A DNA stretch of 64,000 bases, taken from positions 1-64,000 of the forward strand of contig JAXLQU010000015.1 of the NCBI GenBank assembly GCA_046331425.1, given 5' to 3'. Every line of letters starts with the position of its first letter. The first letter of the stretch is position 1. Both the position numbers and the translations under genes were made by a program. The DNA is from JANNUT01 sp046331425. Its GTDB lineage: Bacteria; Acidobacteriota; Polarisedimenticolia; J045. Below the pieces are notes generated by a model that did not search any database, had not been told where the DNA came from, and saw only the letters and a list, made by a program, of their open reading frames with translations. Below are positions 20,845-30,584 of this stretch, piece after piece.

Positions 20845-22043
20845 TTCGGCAGATGTTCCGCCTGACCTGGAACCGCAAGGCTCGATCGATCCTGCTGCTC
20901 CTCGAACTCCTGATCTCGTTCGTGGTGGTCTTCGTAGTTGCAGCGCTTGCGGTCACCGCGGTAGCGAACTATTCACGGCCGCTTGGGTTTCAGTACGATG
21001 ACGTGTGGGAGGTGAGGCTCTCGGAACGCCCCTCCGGCGGTGCAAACGAAACGGCCGGCCAACTGCTCCGACTGCAGCAGATGATCGGCGAATTGAAACA
21101 GACCCCTCAGATCCAGCATGTCGGCACCACCGATGTGTCCGTCTTCGGCACCAGCACCTGGATCCAAGCGGTGGAGAAGGATGGGCATCGCTTCGAGTTC
21201 GAGATCGACGCTGCGAACGATGACTTGGCGAGCACACTCGGCATCGTGATGGTGGCTGGACGCTGGTTCAGCGCGGAGGACGATGGCAACGCAGTGCCTC
21301 CCATCATTCTCTCGCGCGACTTGGCGGCGGAGATGTATCCCGGTGAAGCGGCCGTGGGGCAAATCTACGAGGCGGGCGACGAAGAACATCCGGAGAGCTA
21401 TCGGGTGGTGGGCGTTACCGCCGACTTCCGCAAGCACGGCGAGCTGTCGATGCCGTTTCATCATGTGTTTTATCGCAAGACGTTCTCGGGTCCAGGCGCG
21501 GAGATGCCGACCGCGCTGCTCCTGAAAATGGCGCCCGGAACGCCGATCGGTTTCGAGCGGACGTTGACCGAGAGATTGCAGGCGATCGCACCCGACTGGC
21601 GATTCGACGTGCAACAGCTGCCCGTCTCGAGGCTGTCCAGACTGCAGACGATTCTGGTCGGGTATTTCGCCATCGGTCTGGTCGCAGCCTTTCTGTTGCT
21701 CATGGTGGTGATGGGACTGACCGGCGTGTTTTGGCAGAGCGTGGGGCAGCGGCGTGCCGAGATCGGCCTGCGGCGAGCCGCTGGCGCAACCGCGTGCGGC
21801 GTCCTGGGCCAGATCGTCGGCGAGGTATCGGCGTTGGTGACGCTGGCGGTTGCGATCGGTGTGCTGCTCATTGTCCAACTGCCGCTGTTCGGACTCAGTC
21901 AACCGTGGCTCTCCGCAGGACGATTCATAGCGGCGCTCGTGATGTCGATCGTGCTGGTTTATCTTCTTGCGGTGATCACGGCGCTCGCTCCTGCGTATCT
22001 GGCCGCAGGCGTCGCTCCTGCGGAGGCGCTGCGTGCCGAGTGA
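20841..22043 (+). CDS. ABC transporter permease (MacB/FtsX-like), second of pair
   Basis: 400 residues with the same four-helix plan as its upstream partner: TM1 near 14-36 (LLLELLISFVVVFVVAALAV), a large periplasmic domain, and three C-terminal helices beginning near YFAIGLVAAFLLLMVVMGL. The cytoplasmic loop QRRAEIGLRRAAGAT and end VAPAEALRAE match the family. It overlaps the upstream permease by 4 nt (ATGA) and the downstream regulator by 11 nt, so all are translated in step. The substrate is unknown; similar sets export peptides, antibiotics or lipoproteins. Confidence 0.93.
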   Translation: MIRQMFRLTWNRKARSILLLLELLISFVVVFVVAALAVTAVANYSRPLGFQYDDVWEVRLSERPSGGANETAGQLLRLQQMIGELKQTPQIQHVGTTDVSVFGTSTWIQAVEKDGHRFEFEIDAANDDLASTLGIVMVAGRWFSAEDDGNAVPPIILSRDLAAEMYPGEAAVGQIYEAGDEEHPESYRVVGVTADFRKHGELSMPFHHVFYRKTFSGPGAEMPTALLLKMAPGTPIGFERTLTERLQAIAPDWRFDVQQLPVSRLSRLQTILVGYFAIGLVAAFLLLMVVMGLTGVFWQSVGQRRAEIGLRRAAGATACGVLGQIVGEVSALVTLAVAIGVLLIVQLPLFGLSQPWLSAGRFIAALVMSIVLVYLLAVITALAPAYLAAGVAPAEALRAE

Positions 22044-23403
22044 ATCAGCCTCGATCCTCTTGGTCGACGACGATCCAGGGGTGATCGCCTCGCTCGCACT
22101 CGTGTTGAAGCAAGCGGGTCATCGCACCACCGGCGCGCTGTCGCCCGACGAGGCGCTCGCAAAACTGAGCACCGGGAAATTCGATCTGGTGTTTCAGGAT
22201 ATGAACTTCTCGCGCGAAACCAGTGGTTCGGAGGGGCTCGCGCTGTTGCGCTCGATCCACGCACAGCAACCGCGCCTACCGGTGGTGTTGATCACAGCCT
22301 GGGGCTCGATCGAGTTGGCGGTCGCTGGAATGCGCTCCGGAGCCGCAGACTTCATCACCAAGCCTTGGAACAATCAGCGCGTCGTCGAAGCGGTCGAGAC
22401 CACCTTGTCGATCGCACGTTTGCCCCAAGACCGCGATGCGATCACCACACGCGCGCAACTTGAAGCGCAAGGCGACATCGCGCCGATCATCGGCACCGAT
22501 CCCCAGCTGATGCGGCTGCTCAACGTGGCCTTGCGCGTCGCGCCCACCGAAGCGGCTGTGCTGATCACGGGTGAGGCGGGGACCGGCAAGGAGCTGATTG
22601 CCGAACTGATCCACAAGGCCAGCCGCCGCGCGCGCGAGCCGTTCGTGAAAGTAAATCTCGGCGGACTTTCGACCAGTCTGTTCGAGAGCGAAATGTTCGG
22701 GCACGTGAAAGGCGCGTTCACCGATGCGCGCCACGATCGCAAGGGGCGATTCGAGGTCGCCTCGGGCGGAACCATCTTTCTCGATGAGATCGGCGACCTG
22801 GAATCGGCCTGTCAGGTCAAGTTGCTGCGCGTCCTGCAAGATCGCAGCTTCGAGCCGCTCGGATCGTCGCAAACCAAGCGTGTCGGCGTGCGCGTCGTGT
22901 CAGCCACCAATCGCGACCTCACGTCGATGGTCGCCAGCGGAGCGTTCCGCGAAGACCTGTTCTACCGGCTCAACCTGATCGCGCTGCATCTGCCGCCGCT
23001 GCGCCAGCGTCGCGACGATATCGTGCTGTTGGCCGAGCACTTTCTGGCGCGGTTGCGACCCGGCTCGAGCTTGACCTCGCGTGCCGCTTCGTGGCTGCAA
23101 CAGCAGAGCTGGCCAGGGAATGTGCGCGAACTCAAGGCGACCTTGGAGCGCGCCGCCCTGCTAGCCGATCATTCGCACCTCGATGTCGCTGATCTGGCGG
23201 CGAATGCCGCAGTGCCGAGGCCGGGCCACAGTGCCGAGGCGGTTCCAGCCATCGGCGCGATGAGGCTCGACGAAATGGAACGCGCGATGATCGTCAAGGC
23301 GCTCCGCGATCACACCGGCAACATCACGCGCGTGGCCCAGGCCTTGGGATTGACGCGCGCTGCACTCTATCGTCGGCTCAAGAAATTCGGGCTCGAAGGG
23401 TGA
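22033..23403 (+). CDS. Sigma-54-dependent response regulator (NtrC family)
   Basis: 456 residues. A receiver domain (about 7-125) has acidic pocket LLVDDD, phosphoacceptor Asp in FQDMNF near residue 56 and the KPW lysine. The AAA+ domain (about 150-390) has Walker A GEAGTGKELI, the sigma-54 contact loop GAFTDA in place of GAFTGA, Walker B GGTIFLDEIGDL and the arginine-finger region. A Fis-type helix-turn-helix closes the protein (NITRVAQALGLTRAALYRRL). It starts at a GTG overlapping the permease stop. With the -24/-12 promoter at 17629 it probably activates its own operon after phosphorylation by the kinase encoded next. Confidence 0.95.
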   Translation: MPSESASILLVDDDPGVIASLALVLKQAGHRTTGALSPDEALAKLSTGKFDLVFQDMNFSRETSGSEGLALLRSIHAQQPRLPVVLITAWGSIELAVAGMRSGAADFITKPWNNQRVVEAVETTLSIARLPQDRDAITTRAQLEAQGDIAPIIGTDPQLMRLLNVALRVAPTEAAVLITGEAGTGKELIAELIHKASRRAREPFVKVNLGGLSTSLFESEMFGHVKGAFTDARHDRKGRFEVASGGTIFLDEIGDLESACQVKLLRVLQDRSFEPLGSSQTKRVGVRVVSATNRDLTSMVASGAFREDLFYRLNLIALHLPPLRQRRDDIVLLAEHFLARLRPGSSLTSRAASWLQQQSWPGNVRELKATLERAALLADHSHLDVADLAANAAVPRPGHSAEAVPAIGAMRLDEMERAMIVKALRDHTGNITRVAQALGLTRAALYRRLKKFGLEG

Positions 23404-24698
23404 GTCTTCAGCGGCGGTTTCAGGTCTACATCGTTGTGCTGCACGTGTGGCTCGCCGTCGCCGCGGCGCTTTTGTGGCGCATCAGCCCGTGGTGGACGGT
23501 TGCCGCCGAGTTGGTGCTGGTTGCCTCGGCCGCCATCGGACTGCGGCTGATTTCACGACTGTTCGAGTCGTTGCGCGCGTTCGCCTCGGCCTCTGCGCTG
23601 ATCGACGATGGCGAACTCACGACGCGGATGTTGCCGTCAGGTTCGAGCGATCTCGATCGGCTGGTCACCGCCTACAACCGAATGATCGATACGCTGCGGG
23701 CGGAGCGAGTTCGACTGCAAGAGCAGCAGTGGTTTCTCGCCAAGATCATCGCAGCATCGCCGGCCGGGGTCGTGTCGTTTGCACTGGATGGAGCGGTGAC
23801 CGACCTCAACCCAGCGGCCGAGCGTTTGCTTGGCGCACCCAAGATCAGCCTGCTTGGAAAGCCGATCTCCCAACTGCCCGGGGTCTACGGCGCAGAACTG
23901 GCGACGGCAGCGGTCGGGAAATCGCGCCTGTTGACGGCCGATGGCCGACGCGTGCGCTGTCAGCTTTCCGAGTTCTTCGAGCGAGGATTCTCGCGACGGT
24001 TCCTGCTGATCGAAGAGCTCACCGCGGAACTGCATCGCGCGGAAAAGAGCGCCTATGAGAAATCGATTCGGGTCATGGCCCACGAGATCAACAACTCGGT
24101 TGGCGCCAGCAATGCGCTGCTGGCCGCGTGCCGGCACTACGCACCCCAGTTGGCAGCGTCGGACCGGAATGACTTCGAGCAGGCTCTGGACTTGGCAATT
24201 GCGCGTGGCAAACACCTCAACGCGTTTCTGAATCGATTCGCCGACGTCTTTCGTCTGCCGGCTCCACAAGCAACGCCGTGTCATCTGGGCGAGTTGGCCT
24301 CAGCCGTGATGCGTTTGGCGCAGGCCGGCGCACCACCTGGCATCGATTGGAGCCTGCAATTGGATGAGCCGTCTCCTCTGGCCTCGATCGATCGCTACCA
24401 ACTCGAGCAGGTGTTGCTCAACGTCCTGAGGAATGCGCGCGAGGCGGTGGGAGAGCGCGGCCGGATCGTGTTGCGTGTCCAGCACCGAGGCGAAGGGGCG
24501 CGCTTGGAAGTCGAGGACGATGGCCCCGGATTCGACGCGGACAGCGTGTCGCCGCTATCGTCGCCGTTTCACACTACGAAACCACACGGGCAAGGCATCG
24601 GACTGACGATCGCGCGCGAGATCCTCACCGCGCACGGCTTCCGCTTCGGAATCGACAGCCGCATCGGAGGCCCTACCTGCTTTTGGATCCAGACCTAG
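23400..24698 (+). CDS. Sensor histidine kinase, partner of the sigma-54 regulator
   Basis: 432 residues. Two close N-terminal helices (about 8-27 and 31-50) leave almost no periplasmic loop, so sensing may occur within the membrane. Then come a HAMP-like stretch (about 50-105), a PAS domain (about 110-200), the H-box RVMAHEINNSVGA with the phosphorylated His near 228, and the catalytic domain with N-box NVLRNAREAV, G1 DDGPGFD and G2 GQGIGLTIA. It starts at a GTG overlapping the regulator stop (GTGA). It is the last gene of the efflux operon and would signal transport substrate or envelope stress. Confidence 0.94.
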   Translation: MSLQRRFQVYIVVLHVWLAVAAALLWRISPWWTVAAELVLVASAAIGLRLISRLFESLRAFASASALIDDGELTTRMLPSGSSDLDRLVTAYNRMIDTLRAERVRLQEQQWFLAKIIAASPAGVVSFALDGAVTDLNPAAERLLGAPKISLLGKPISQLPGVYGAELATAAVGKSRLLTADGRRVRCQLSEFFERGFSRRFLLIEELTAELHRAEKSAYEKSIRVMAHEINNSVGASNALLAACRHYAPQLAASDRNDFEQALDLAIARGKHLNAFLNRFADVFRLPAPQATPCHLGELASAVMRLAQAGAPPGIDWSLQLDEPSPLASIDRYQLEQVLLNVLRNAREAVGERGRIVLRVQHRGEGARLEVEDDGPGFDADSVSPLSSPFHTTKPHGQGIGLTIAREILTAHGFRFGIDSRIGGPTCFWIQT

Positions 24699-24765
24699 TC
24701 TCCGCCCGCGACTGTAGTGGCCATCGTTCGAGCGTTGTCGCGAGCTTGCTGTCGCTGCATGACGA

Positions 24766-24811
24766 CGACCACCGAGCGTGGCCGTCGATCGGATTCGGCT
24801 CGCTCGGTGTC
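24766..24811. terminator. Bulged hairpin between convergent genes
   Basis: ACCGAGCG (24771-24778) pairs exactly with CGCTCGGT (24801-24808), and CGAC/GTCG extends the stem with a one-base bulge. There is no T-run. It lies between the convergent kinase and Maf-like genes and may limit read-through. Confidence 0.35.
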
Positions 24812-24837
24812 GATCGTCAGGTGCAACCGCGCGTCGA

Positions 24838-27072
24838 TTAACGAGCGAGCGTGGCTGCGTCCGTGGCCCGCCGCGAGTCTGCAACCTGAGGCGGTGCTGT
24901 GTCGGGCAGCGCCCCCGCAAGCGTGAGCAGTGTGTTGCGCACATCGCCGTGCGCGACCGCAGCGGCCAACATCGGCTTGGAGAGATAGCCGTCCTCGAGG
25001 GCGTGGAGTAGCTGAAACTCCCACAACCATGTCAGCGGGTGCAATTCTCGTTTCCACGGCATCCAAGGTTCGCAGGTGAAGCGTGTGACGGCGCTGTCCA
25101 GGCTCAAGCGATCCCGTTCCGACCACTCGGCCGGCAACAGACCGACGCCGGGAGACTCACCAGGCACCAACAGCGCACGCGAGAGATCCTCGCGCTTCTC
25201 GAAGCGGTTGACCAGATCGACGGCGCGCCACGGCGCGCGCGCGGCATCGAGCAGCGCGATCCCACCCTGACCGTCGCCCGGGACCAGCGCCGCGTGTCGA
25301 TCCAGCGGCAGTTCCCAGAGCATCGCGAGGTCCTCGAGCAAGACGGTGCTCGGGTCGATGAAGATCGCGCGGCCGTGGTTGTTGCACAGTGCCGGAACCA
25401 ACAGCATCTGAAGCGCGGAAGGCAGGCCGGCAGCACGCGCACCCAGGCGAGCCGGGATTTCATGCTTCAAATGACGAACCTCGACACGACGGTTGGTGAA
25501 TCGATCGATCGACCACAGCAGCACGCGGGTCGCCACGTCGCTCCGTTTGGTGTCGGCGATGAACACCCGGATCGCTTCGTCGCCGCGATCGTGGATTTCC
25601 TGCGTGATCGTGCCCGAGGTCGACATGGGCGCGGGAGGAAGTTGTTCCTCGACCCAGTCGATCCAACCAAACGCCGCCTCGCGCAAGCTGGCTTGCGATT
25701 CGGGTGAGGTCAGCGGCTTGGACGAGGCCACCAGGAACGACTTGGTGAACGCGCTCCCTTCCGCGCGGAATCGCAGGTACATCGCCAGCAGATCGCGCAA
25801 CGGGGTGCGTGCGAACTGACGTTGTTCGCGGGCCAGGCGCCCGATGGCACGCCGTGCACGTGCTAGTCCGCGCTGCAGTTCGGCGTGACCAAGGCTGCGA
25901 CCTCGCGTGCGCGCCAGATCGGCGATCGCTCCCGTCGGTTGCGCGAGTACCGGCTGATTGGCGATCGACTCCACGGAGACGAACTCGGACCCGGCCAAGG
26001 CCGCGCAGCGCGACAGCACGCGCTCGGTGCGCGTTCGCGCGCTCATCAGATTCCAGCGCGAGTCGAGCCCTGGAGGCGGCGACACGACCGCGATGGGACG
26101 TGCGCCCAACGACAAGCAGGCCAGTGACAACGGCAGCGTGGGACCGAACGAGAGACTGAACACGGCGGTTGGGTCGCCATCGGCGAACATCCAGGAAACG
26201 GCGCTGTGACCGAACACCATGCGCGCCGCGGCCGGTAGCTCCCACCACGAGGGATGACTCTCGGGTGTGATCGCCAGCGTTGTACTGGCCAACACACCGA
26301 CGATCCCGACCGGTGGTGGCGCTGGTTCATCGGCGATCACCAGATCGCAATTCAACCCGTGCGCGTGCAAGGCCACGGCGGCGGCCGGGGTCGCCACCAG
26401 GGTCGCGTGAGCGTGGGCTCGTCGCAACGCATCGATCGTTTCAGCGGCTGGATTCAAGTCGGTGACCACCACGGCGGGGCGGCCATCGAGCACACCAGCC
26501 AACGAGCTCAACAACGGCGTGTTGGCGATCCGATCGGTGGCGCGACCGATGTTCGCCCAGCCCTCGCTGCTGATCGCGCGCATCGAGCCGAGTGTGTCGG
26601 CGTCGACGATCTCTTCGATCACACTGCGAAACGCGGCCGCCCATTCGGGTCGGTACTCGGAAAGCGCAGCGAGTTCGATCGTGGCCAGTGATTGCATTCC
26701 AGCGACGGCATCCAAGAGCCGCGCCTGAAAATCGGCAAGGTCGGTTTCGATGAACACGCGTTCGGCGAGATTCCACTCCTCGGCCAACATGCGTCGCGCG
26801 ATCTCGGCCATTTCCTCGATCGGCTCGAATGCCACGACCGTTGCATTCGGAGCCATCAGCAGCACACCGGCGGCACCGTAGCCGAGACCGACGCCGAAGG
26901 CTGCAACCACTTGCGGTTCCTTCCCCTCCAGCATCAGCACATCGGAATACGGTTGAATCGGGTCGTGCATCTGCACGCCGTCGACAATCAACGTTGGGCA
27001 CAATCCCCGGTCGTCGTCTCCAGGAACGATGGTCACGGTCGGGCGCGGTTTTGGTTGCTCTGTCTGGCTCAT
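24838..27072 (-). CDS. Maf-like (DUF115) protein fused to a glycosyltransferase-like domain
   Basis: 744 residues, apparently cytoplasmic. The N-terminal part has HDPIQPYSDVLML and a Rossmann-like AAFGVGLGYGAAGVLLMAPN segment (about 50-80). The central part (about 185-420) resembles the motility-accessory-factor/DUF115 fold: GRPAVVVTDLNPAAETIDAL followed by GLNCDLVIADEP. The last 250 residues look like a GT8-type transferase: IRVFIADTKRSDVATRVLLW near 497, then GRAIFIDPSTVLLEDLAML near 565, where a DxD would normally sit but reads DPS. Maf proteins add nonulosonic acids to flagellin; the substrate here is unknown and no flagellar gene is nearby. The ATG follows GGGAGGAC. Confidence 0.72.
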   Translation of the reverse strand: MSQTEQPKPRPTVTIVPGDDDRGLCPTLIVDGVQMHDPIQPYSDVLMLEGKEPQVVAAFGVGLGYGAAGVLLMAPNATVVAFEPIEEMAEIARRMLAEEWNLAERVFIETDLADFQARLLDAVAGMQSLATIELAALSEYRPEWAAAFRSVIEEIVDADTLGSMRAISSEGWANIGRATDRIANTPLLSSLAGVLDGRPAVVVTDLNPAAETIDALRRAHAHATLVATPAAAVALHAHGLNCDLVIADEPAPPPVGIVGVLASTTLAITPESHPSWWELPAAARMVFGHSAVSWMFADGDPTAVFSLSFGPTLPLSLACLSLGARPIAVVSPPPGLDSRWNLMSARTRTERVLSRCAALAGSEFVSVESIANQPVLAQPTGAIADLARTRGRSLGHAELQRGLARARRAIGRLAREQRQFARTPLRDLLAMYLRFRAEGSAFTKSFLVASSKPLTSPESQASLREAAFGWIDWVEEQLPPAPMSTSGTITQEIHDRGDEAIRVFIADTKRSDVATRVLLWSIDRFTNRRVEVRHLKHEIPARLGARAAGLPSALQMLLVPALCNNHGRAIFIDPSTVLLEDLAMLWELPLDRHAALVPGDGQGGIALLDAARAPWRAVDLVNRFEKREDLSRALLVPGESPGVGLLPAEWSERDRLSLDSAVTRFTCEPWMPWKRELHPLTWLWEFQLLHALEDGYLSKPMLAAAVAHGDVRNTLLTLAGALPDTAPPQVADSRRATDAATLAR

Positions 27073-27219
27073 CGCAGGTCCTCCCGGGCAAAGCCGGTAC
27101 CTGCTCACTTACAAGATCCGTGCCGCCACAAAATCGTCCCAGTTGTGTTCAATACAGAGCGATCGATGACGGATGTTTGACGCTGTTGGTCCTGAAGATT
27201 CAGAAAGGCGACGCTTCTC

Positions 27220-28410
27220 TTAGTGGCGAAGTCGCGAATAGAGCAGCGCCGCAACGGTGCACGCCGCCGTCACCGTCAGCCACACCGCCGCCGATCCAGC
27301 TCGGTCGTAGATCGCCAGTCCAGCGAGCGGCGCCACGATGAATGCAGCGCTCCAGGCCATCGGGTACAGCGCCATCACGCGACCCTGCTTGTCGGGTGGG
27401 GCGATCGCCGCCAGGAAGGCGGGAACCGATGGAAACAGGATCATTTCGCCGACGGTCCAGACGATCGTGCCGCAGGCAATCGACCAAGCGTCGAACGCTA
27501 TCGCATAGAGCGCGAACCCTGCTCCCATCAACGCGGCGCCGAGCGTCAGCGTGCGTCGGTGCGACCAGCGTGCGGTCGCGGCGTTGAGCGGCACCTCGAA
27601 GGCGACGATCAGCAATGTGTTGAGCGTGAACACCAGACCAAGCGCATAGGCCGGGAAGTGCAGATCGCGCGTGAGATGCAAACCCAGCACCGCTTCGCAT
27701 TGGAAGTAAGAGCACGCCATCAGAAAGCCACCGGCCAGAATCAGTGACAGCGCGATCAGCAGTGAGCGGCCCTGCAGTCGTGACGACTGATCGACAGTCG
27801 GCGTGTCGCTGGAAGCGGTGATTTCGCCAACTGCACGCTTGACCGGAAACGAAGCGATCAACAACAAGGACGCCACCAGGCTGGTCAGACCGTCGACGAT
27901 GAAGATCGAAGGAAACGAAACGGCAGCCAGGAAACCGCCCGCAGCCGGCCCCACGCTCATTCCCAGATTGATCGACAGACGCATCAACGCGTAGGCCGGC
28001 TTGCGCAACGGTTCCGGCGCGCTCTGAGCCATTGCCGTCAGCACTGCCGGGCGAAAACCTTCGGCGCAGAGTGACCATGCCACCGTGGCCACCAGCACAT
28101 GGACGAACGTGTGCGCGAGTGGGTACAGACAGAGCGCGGCTGCGGCAGCGATCAGCGTTACCCGCAAAACCGCAACCGGACCGAAACGATCGCTCAGTCG
28201 TCCCGATAGCCAACCAGCGACGAACGCGGTGGCGCCGTAGACCGACATCACGGTTCCGGCCTGCGCGGTGGTGAAGCCGCGCGGGCCGGTGAGGTAAAGC
28301 ACCAAATACGGGAGAGCCATCGTCCCCACGCGATTGGCAAACGAGGCGATACAAAGCACCCACACGGCGCGCGGCAGTCCGCGCAAGCTGGCCCATCCGC
28401 GAATCAGCAT
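27220..28410 (-). CDS. Major facilitator superfamily transporter (drug-exporter-like)
   Basis: 396 residues with about 12 transmembrane helices. The loop 2-3 motif GWLSGRLSDRFGPVAVL is the MFS signature, and the centre has a hydrophilic loop (VKRAVGEITASSDTP). The sequence resembles the MdtH/YfcJ-like drug:H+ antiporter group; the substrate cannot be told. The start ATG at 28408-28410 places helix 1 near residue 20; in-frame sequence extends upstream but overlaps the divergent OPT gene's promoter region. No ribosome-binding site is obvious. Confidence 0.88.
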   Translation of the reverse strand: MLIRGWASLRGLPRAVWVLCIASFANRVGTMALPYLVLYLTGPRGFTTAQAGTVMSVYGATAFVAGWLSGRLSDRFGPVAVLRVTLIAAAAALCLYPLAHTFVHVLVATVAWSLCAEGFRPAVLTAMAQSAPEPLRKPAYALMRLSINLGMSVGPAAGGFLAAVSFPSIFIVDGLTSLVASLLLIASFPVKRAVGEITASSDTPTVDQSSRLQGRSLLIALSLILAGGFLMACSYFQCEAVLGLHLTRDLHFPAYALGLVFTLNTLLIVAFEVPLNAATARWSHRRTLTLGAALMGAGFALYAIAFDAWSIACGTIVWTVGEMILFPSVPAFLAAIAPPDKQGRVMALYPMAWSAAFIVAPLAGLAIYDRAGSAAVWLTVTAACTVAALLYSRLRH

Positions 28411-28486
28411 TGGCCGCAGAGCATAACAATCGCGCCACGGGGCTGCCGTGTGTGTTGCTAGACTCGGCGACCCGGAGACCAAAATC

Positions 28487-30520
28487 GTGGACGCACCCAA
28501 GACTGCCTCGCTGCCCGAGAACGCCTATCGCCCGCTGAAACAAGGCGAAGTCTACGAACCGATGATTCCGGCGACCGAGAACCCGCCGCAAGGAACCTTT
28601 CGGGCGATCGTCGCGGGCCTGGTGTTTTGCGCGATCTTCTCGGTGGCGGCGGTCTATTCGGGTCTGAAGGTCGGGCAGGTGATGGAGGCGGCGATCCCGA
28701 TCTCGATCCTGGCATTGGGACTCGGCAAGACCTACCCGCGACGCTCGCATCTACTCGAGAACATGATCGTCACCGGCGTCGGAGGTGTGTCGGCTTCGGT
28801 TGTGGCCGGCGCGATCTTCACGTTGCCCGCCTTGTACATGCTGAAGCTCGACCCGAACTGGTTTCAGACCACGTTCATCTGTGTGGCCGGCGGCTGCATG
28901 GGTGTGTTGTTTCTGCTGCCGCTGCGCCGGTACTTCGTGCGTGAGACGCATGGCGAGCTTCCGTACCCGGAAGGGACGGCGATTACGGAGGTGTTGGTTA
29001 CCGGCGAGAAGGGGGGTTCGCAGGCCGCACTGCTGGTGCAGTCGACGGTCTTCGCCGGTATCTATGATCTTCTGATCACGTACTGGGGCAGTTGGCGCGA
29101 AATCGTCAACCTCCAGTGGATTCCGGTCATGAAGATGCTCTCCGAGAAGGCACGGATGGTGGTGCACTTCGATGCCATCGCGTTCATCTTGGGACTCGGC
29201 TACGTGATGGGACTGCGATCGTCGATGATTCTCTGCGCCGGCGGCGCGCTGTCGAACTTTCTGCTGGTCCCCTTGATCTACTACGTGGGGCAACACTTTC
29301 CGGCTGTCGCGGTCTATCCGGGCACCAAACCGATCGCGGCAATGGCTGCGGACGAAATCTTCCGAAGTTATGTTCGCTTGATCGGTGTGGGTGCGATTGC
29401 AACGGCGGGGATCTTCGGGATCATTCGCTCGCTCCCCGTACTGATCGGCTCGCTCTCGATTGCCATCAAGAGCTTCCGCAAAGGCCAAGCCCACGATGCG
29501 GCTCGGACCGACGTCGACCTACCGGTGATGACGCTCCTGGTCGGCGTGATTCTGAGTGCATTGGGTGTAGCGATCTTCTTCGGCACGTTGCAGACAACGC
29601 TCGCGGTCTTGATTGCGGGACTGATTCTGACGCTGTTCTTCTCGTTCTTCTTTACGTCGGTGGCCGCCAATGCGATCGCCACCACGGCGCGCAATCCGGT
29701 CTCGGGCATGACGATGCTGACGATCATCATCTCGTCGGTGGTGCTTCTGGAGTTCGGACTTTCGGGTCAGACCGGCATGTTCTTCGTGATGGCGATCGCC
29801 GGAATGGTTTGCACCGCGCTATCGGTCAGCGGTCAGACGATCACCGACCTGAAGGTCGGCTACTGGTTGGGCGGCACGCCGGCGGTGCAACAGAAGGTCA
29901 AGTTCTACGGAGTGATCGTGGCCGCCGCGGCCTCGGCCTTCACTATCTGGATGCTGCCCGTGGCGGGGTACTACTTCGGTGAGGGTCCGGCCGGCGCCCC
30001 CTCGACCCGCATTCTCCCTTCACCGCAGGCGGCCATCATGAAGACGCTGGTGGAGAACTTCATGAATCAGCAACCGGTTGCCTACCGATTGCTCGGTGTC
30101 GGCGCGGCGCTCGCCGTGGTGTTGGAAATGCTCAAGGTTCCGGCATTGACGTTCGCGTTGGGAATGTATCTCCCGCTCGAACTCAACACTCCGGCACTGG
30201 TCGGCGGGTATCTGCACCACTTGGTGACCACACGCAGCGAGCGACGAGGCGGCGAATCGGGTCGCGCCATGCGCGAACGCGGTATTGTCGTCGCCTCCGG
30301 CATGATGGCCGGCGGTGCGATTGGCGGCGTGTTTGGGGTTTTGTTGCGCTTGTTGCCGGAAGGGTGGCTATCGCCAAGTTTCACCGCACTCGCACTGGCC
30401 GACCCCGAAAAGAGTTTTGTGCCGTGGGCCGCGGTCGATTGGGCCACCGAGTCGATTGCGTTGATCGGGTTTGGAGTGTTGTGTGGCTACATCTGGGTCA
30501 AGGCGCGAGGGCCGAGGTAA
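28487..30520 (+). CDS. OPT family oligopeptide/metal-chelate transporter
   Basis: 677 residues, about 15-16 hydrophobic helices, inner membrane. It opens with the bacterial OPT signature PYxP-type motif as ENAYRPLKQGEVYEPMIPA, followed by AAVYSGLKVGQVMEAAIPIS, the ENMIVTGVGGVSASV segment and GELPYPEGTAITEVL. OPT carriers import small peptides or peptide-like metal chelates using protons. The GTG at 28487 is preferred: GGAGA lies 9 nt ahead and homology begins right after it. A GTG 39 nt upstream is the alternative. The gene is divergent from the MFS gene and ends 64 nt before truA. Confidence 0.93.
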   Translation: MDAPKTASLPENAYRPLKQGEVYEPMIPATENPPQGTFRAIVAGLVFCAIFSVAAVYSGLKVGQVMEAAIPISILALGLGKTYPRRSHLLENMIVTGVGGVSASVVAGAIFTLPALYMLKLDPNWFQTTFICVAGGCMGVLFLLPLRRYFVRETHGELPYPEGTAITEVLVTGEKGGSQAALLVQSTVFAGIYDLLITYWGSWREIVNLQWIPVMKMLSEKARMVVHFDAIAFILGLGYVMGLRSSMILCAGGALSNFLLVPLIYYVGQHFPAVAVYPGTKPIAAMAADEIFRSYVRLIGVGAIATAGIFGIIRSLPVLIGSLSIAIKSFRKGQAHDAARTDVDLPVMTLLVGVILSALGVAIFFGTLQTTLAVLIAGLILTLFFSFFFTSVAANAIATTARNPVSGMTMLTIIISSVVLLEFGLSGQTGMFFVMAIAGMVCTALSVSGQTITDLKVGYWLGGTPAVQQKVKFYGVIVAAAASAFTIWMLPVAGYYFGEGPAGAPSTRILPSPQAAIMKTLVENFMNQQPVAYRLLGVGAALAVVLEMLKVPALTFALGMYLPLELNTPALVGGYLHHLVTTRSERRGGESGRAMRERGIVVASGMMAGGAIGGVFGVLLRLLPEGWLSPSFTALALADPEKSFVPWAAVDWATESIALIGFGVLCGYIWVKARGPR

Positions 30521-30584
30521 CCACGCGATGCCGGCCACTCGACGGAGAGTGGACGACAAGCCGGAGCACGGATGAAAGGTGCGG

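Noticed and set aside
28411..28500. Longer N-terminus for the MFS gene
   Set aside because: The extra 30 residues are not membrane-like and overlap the divergent OPT start region.
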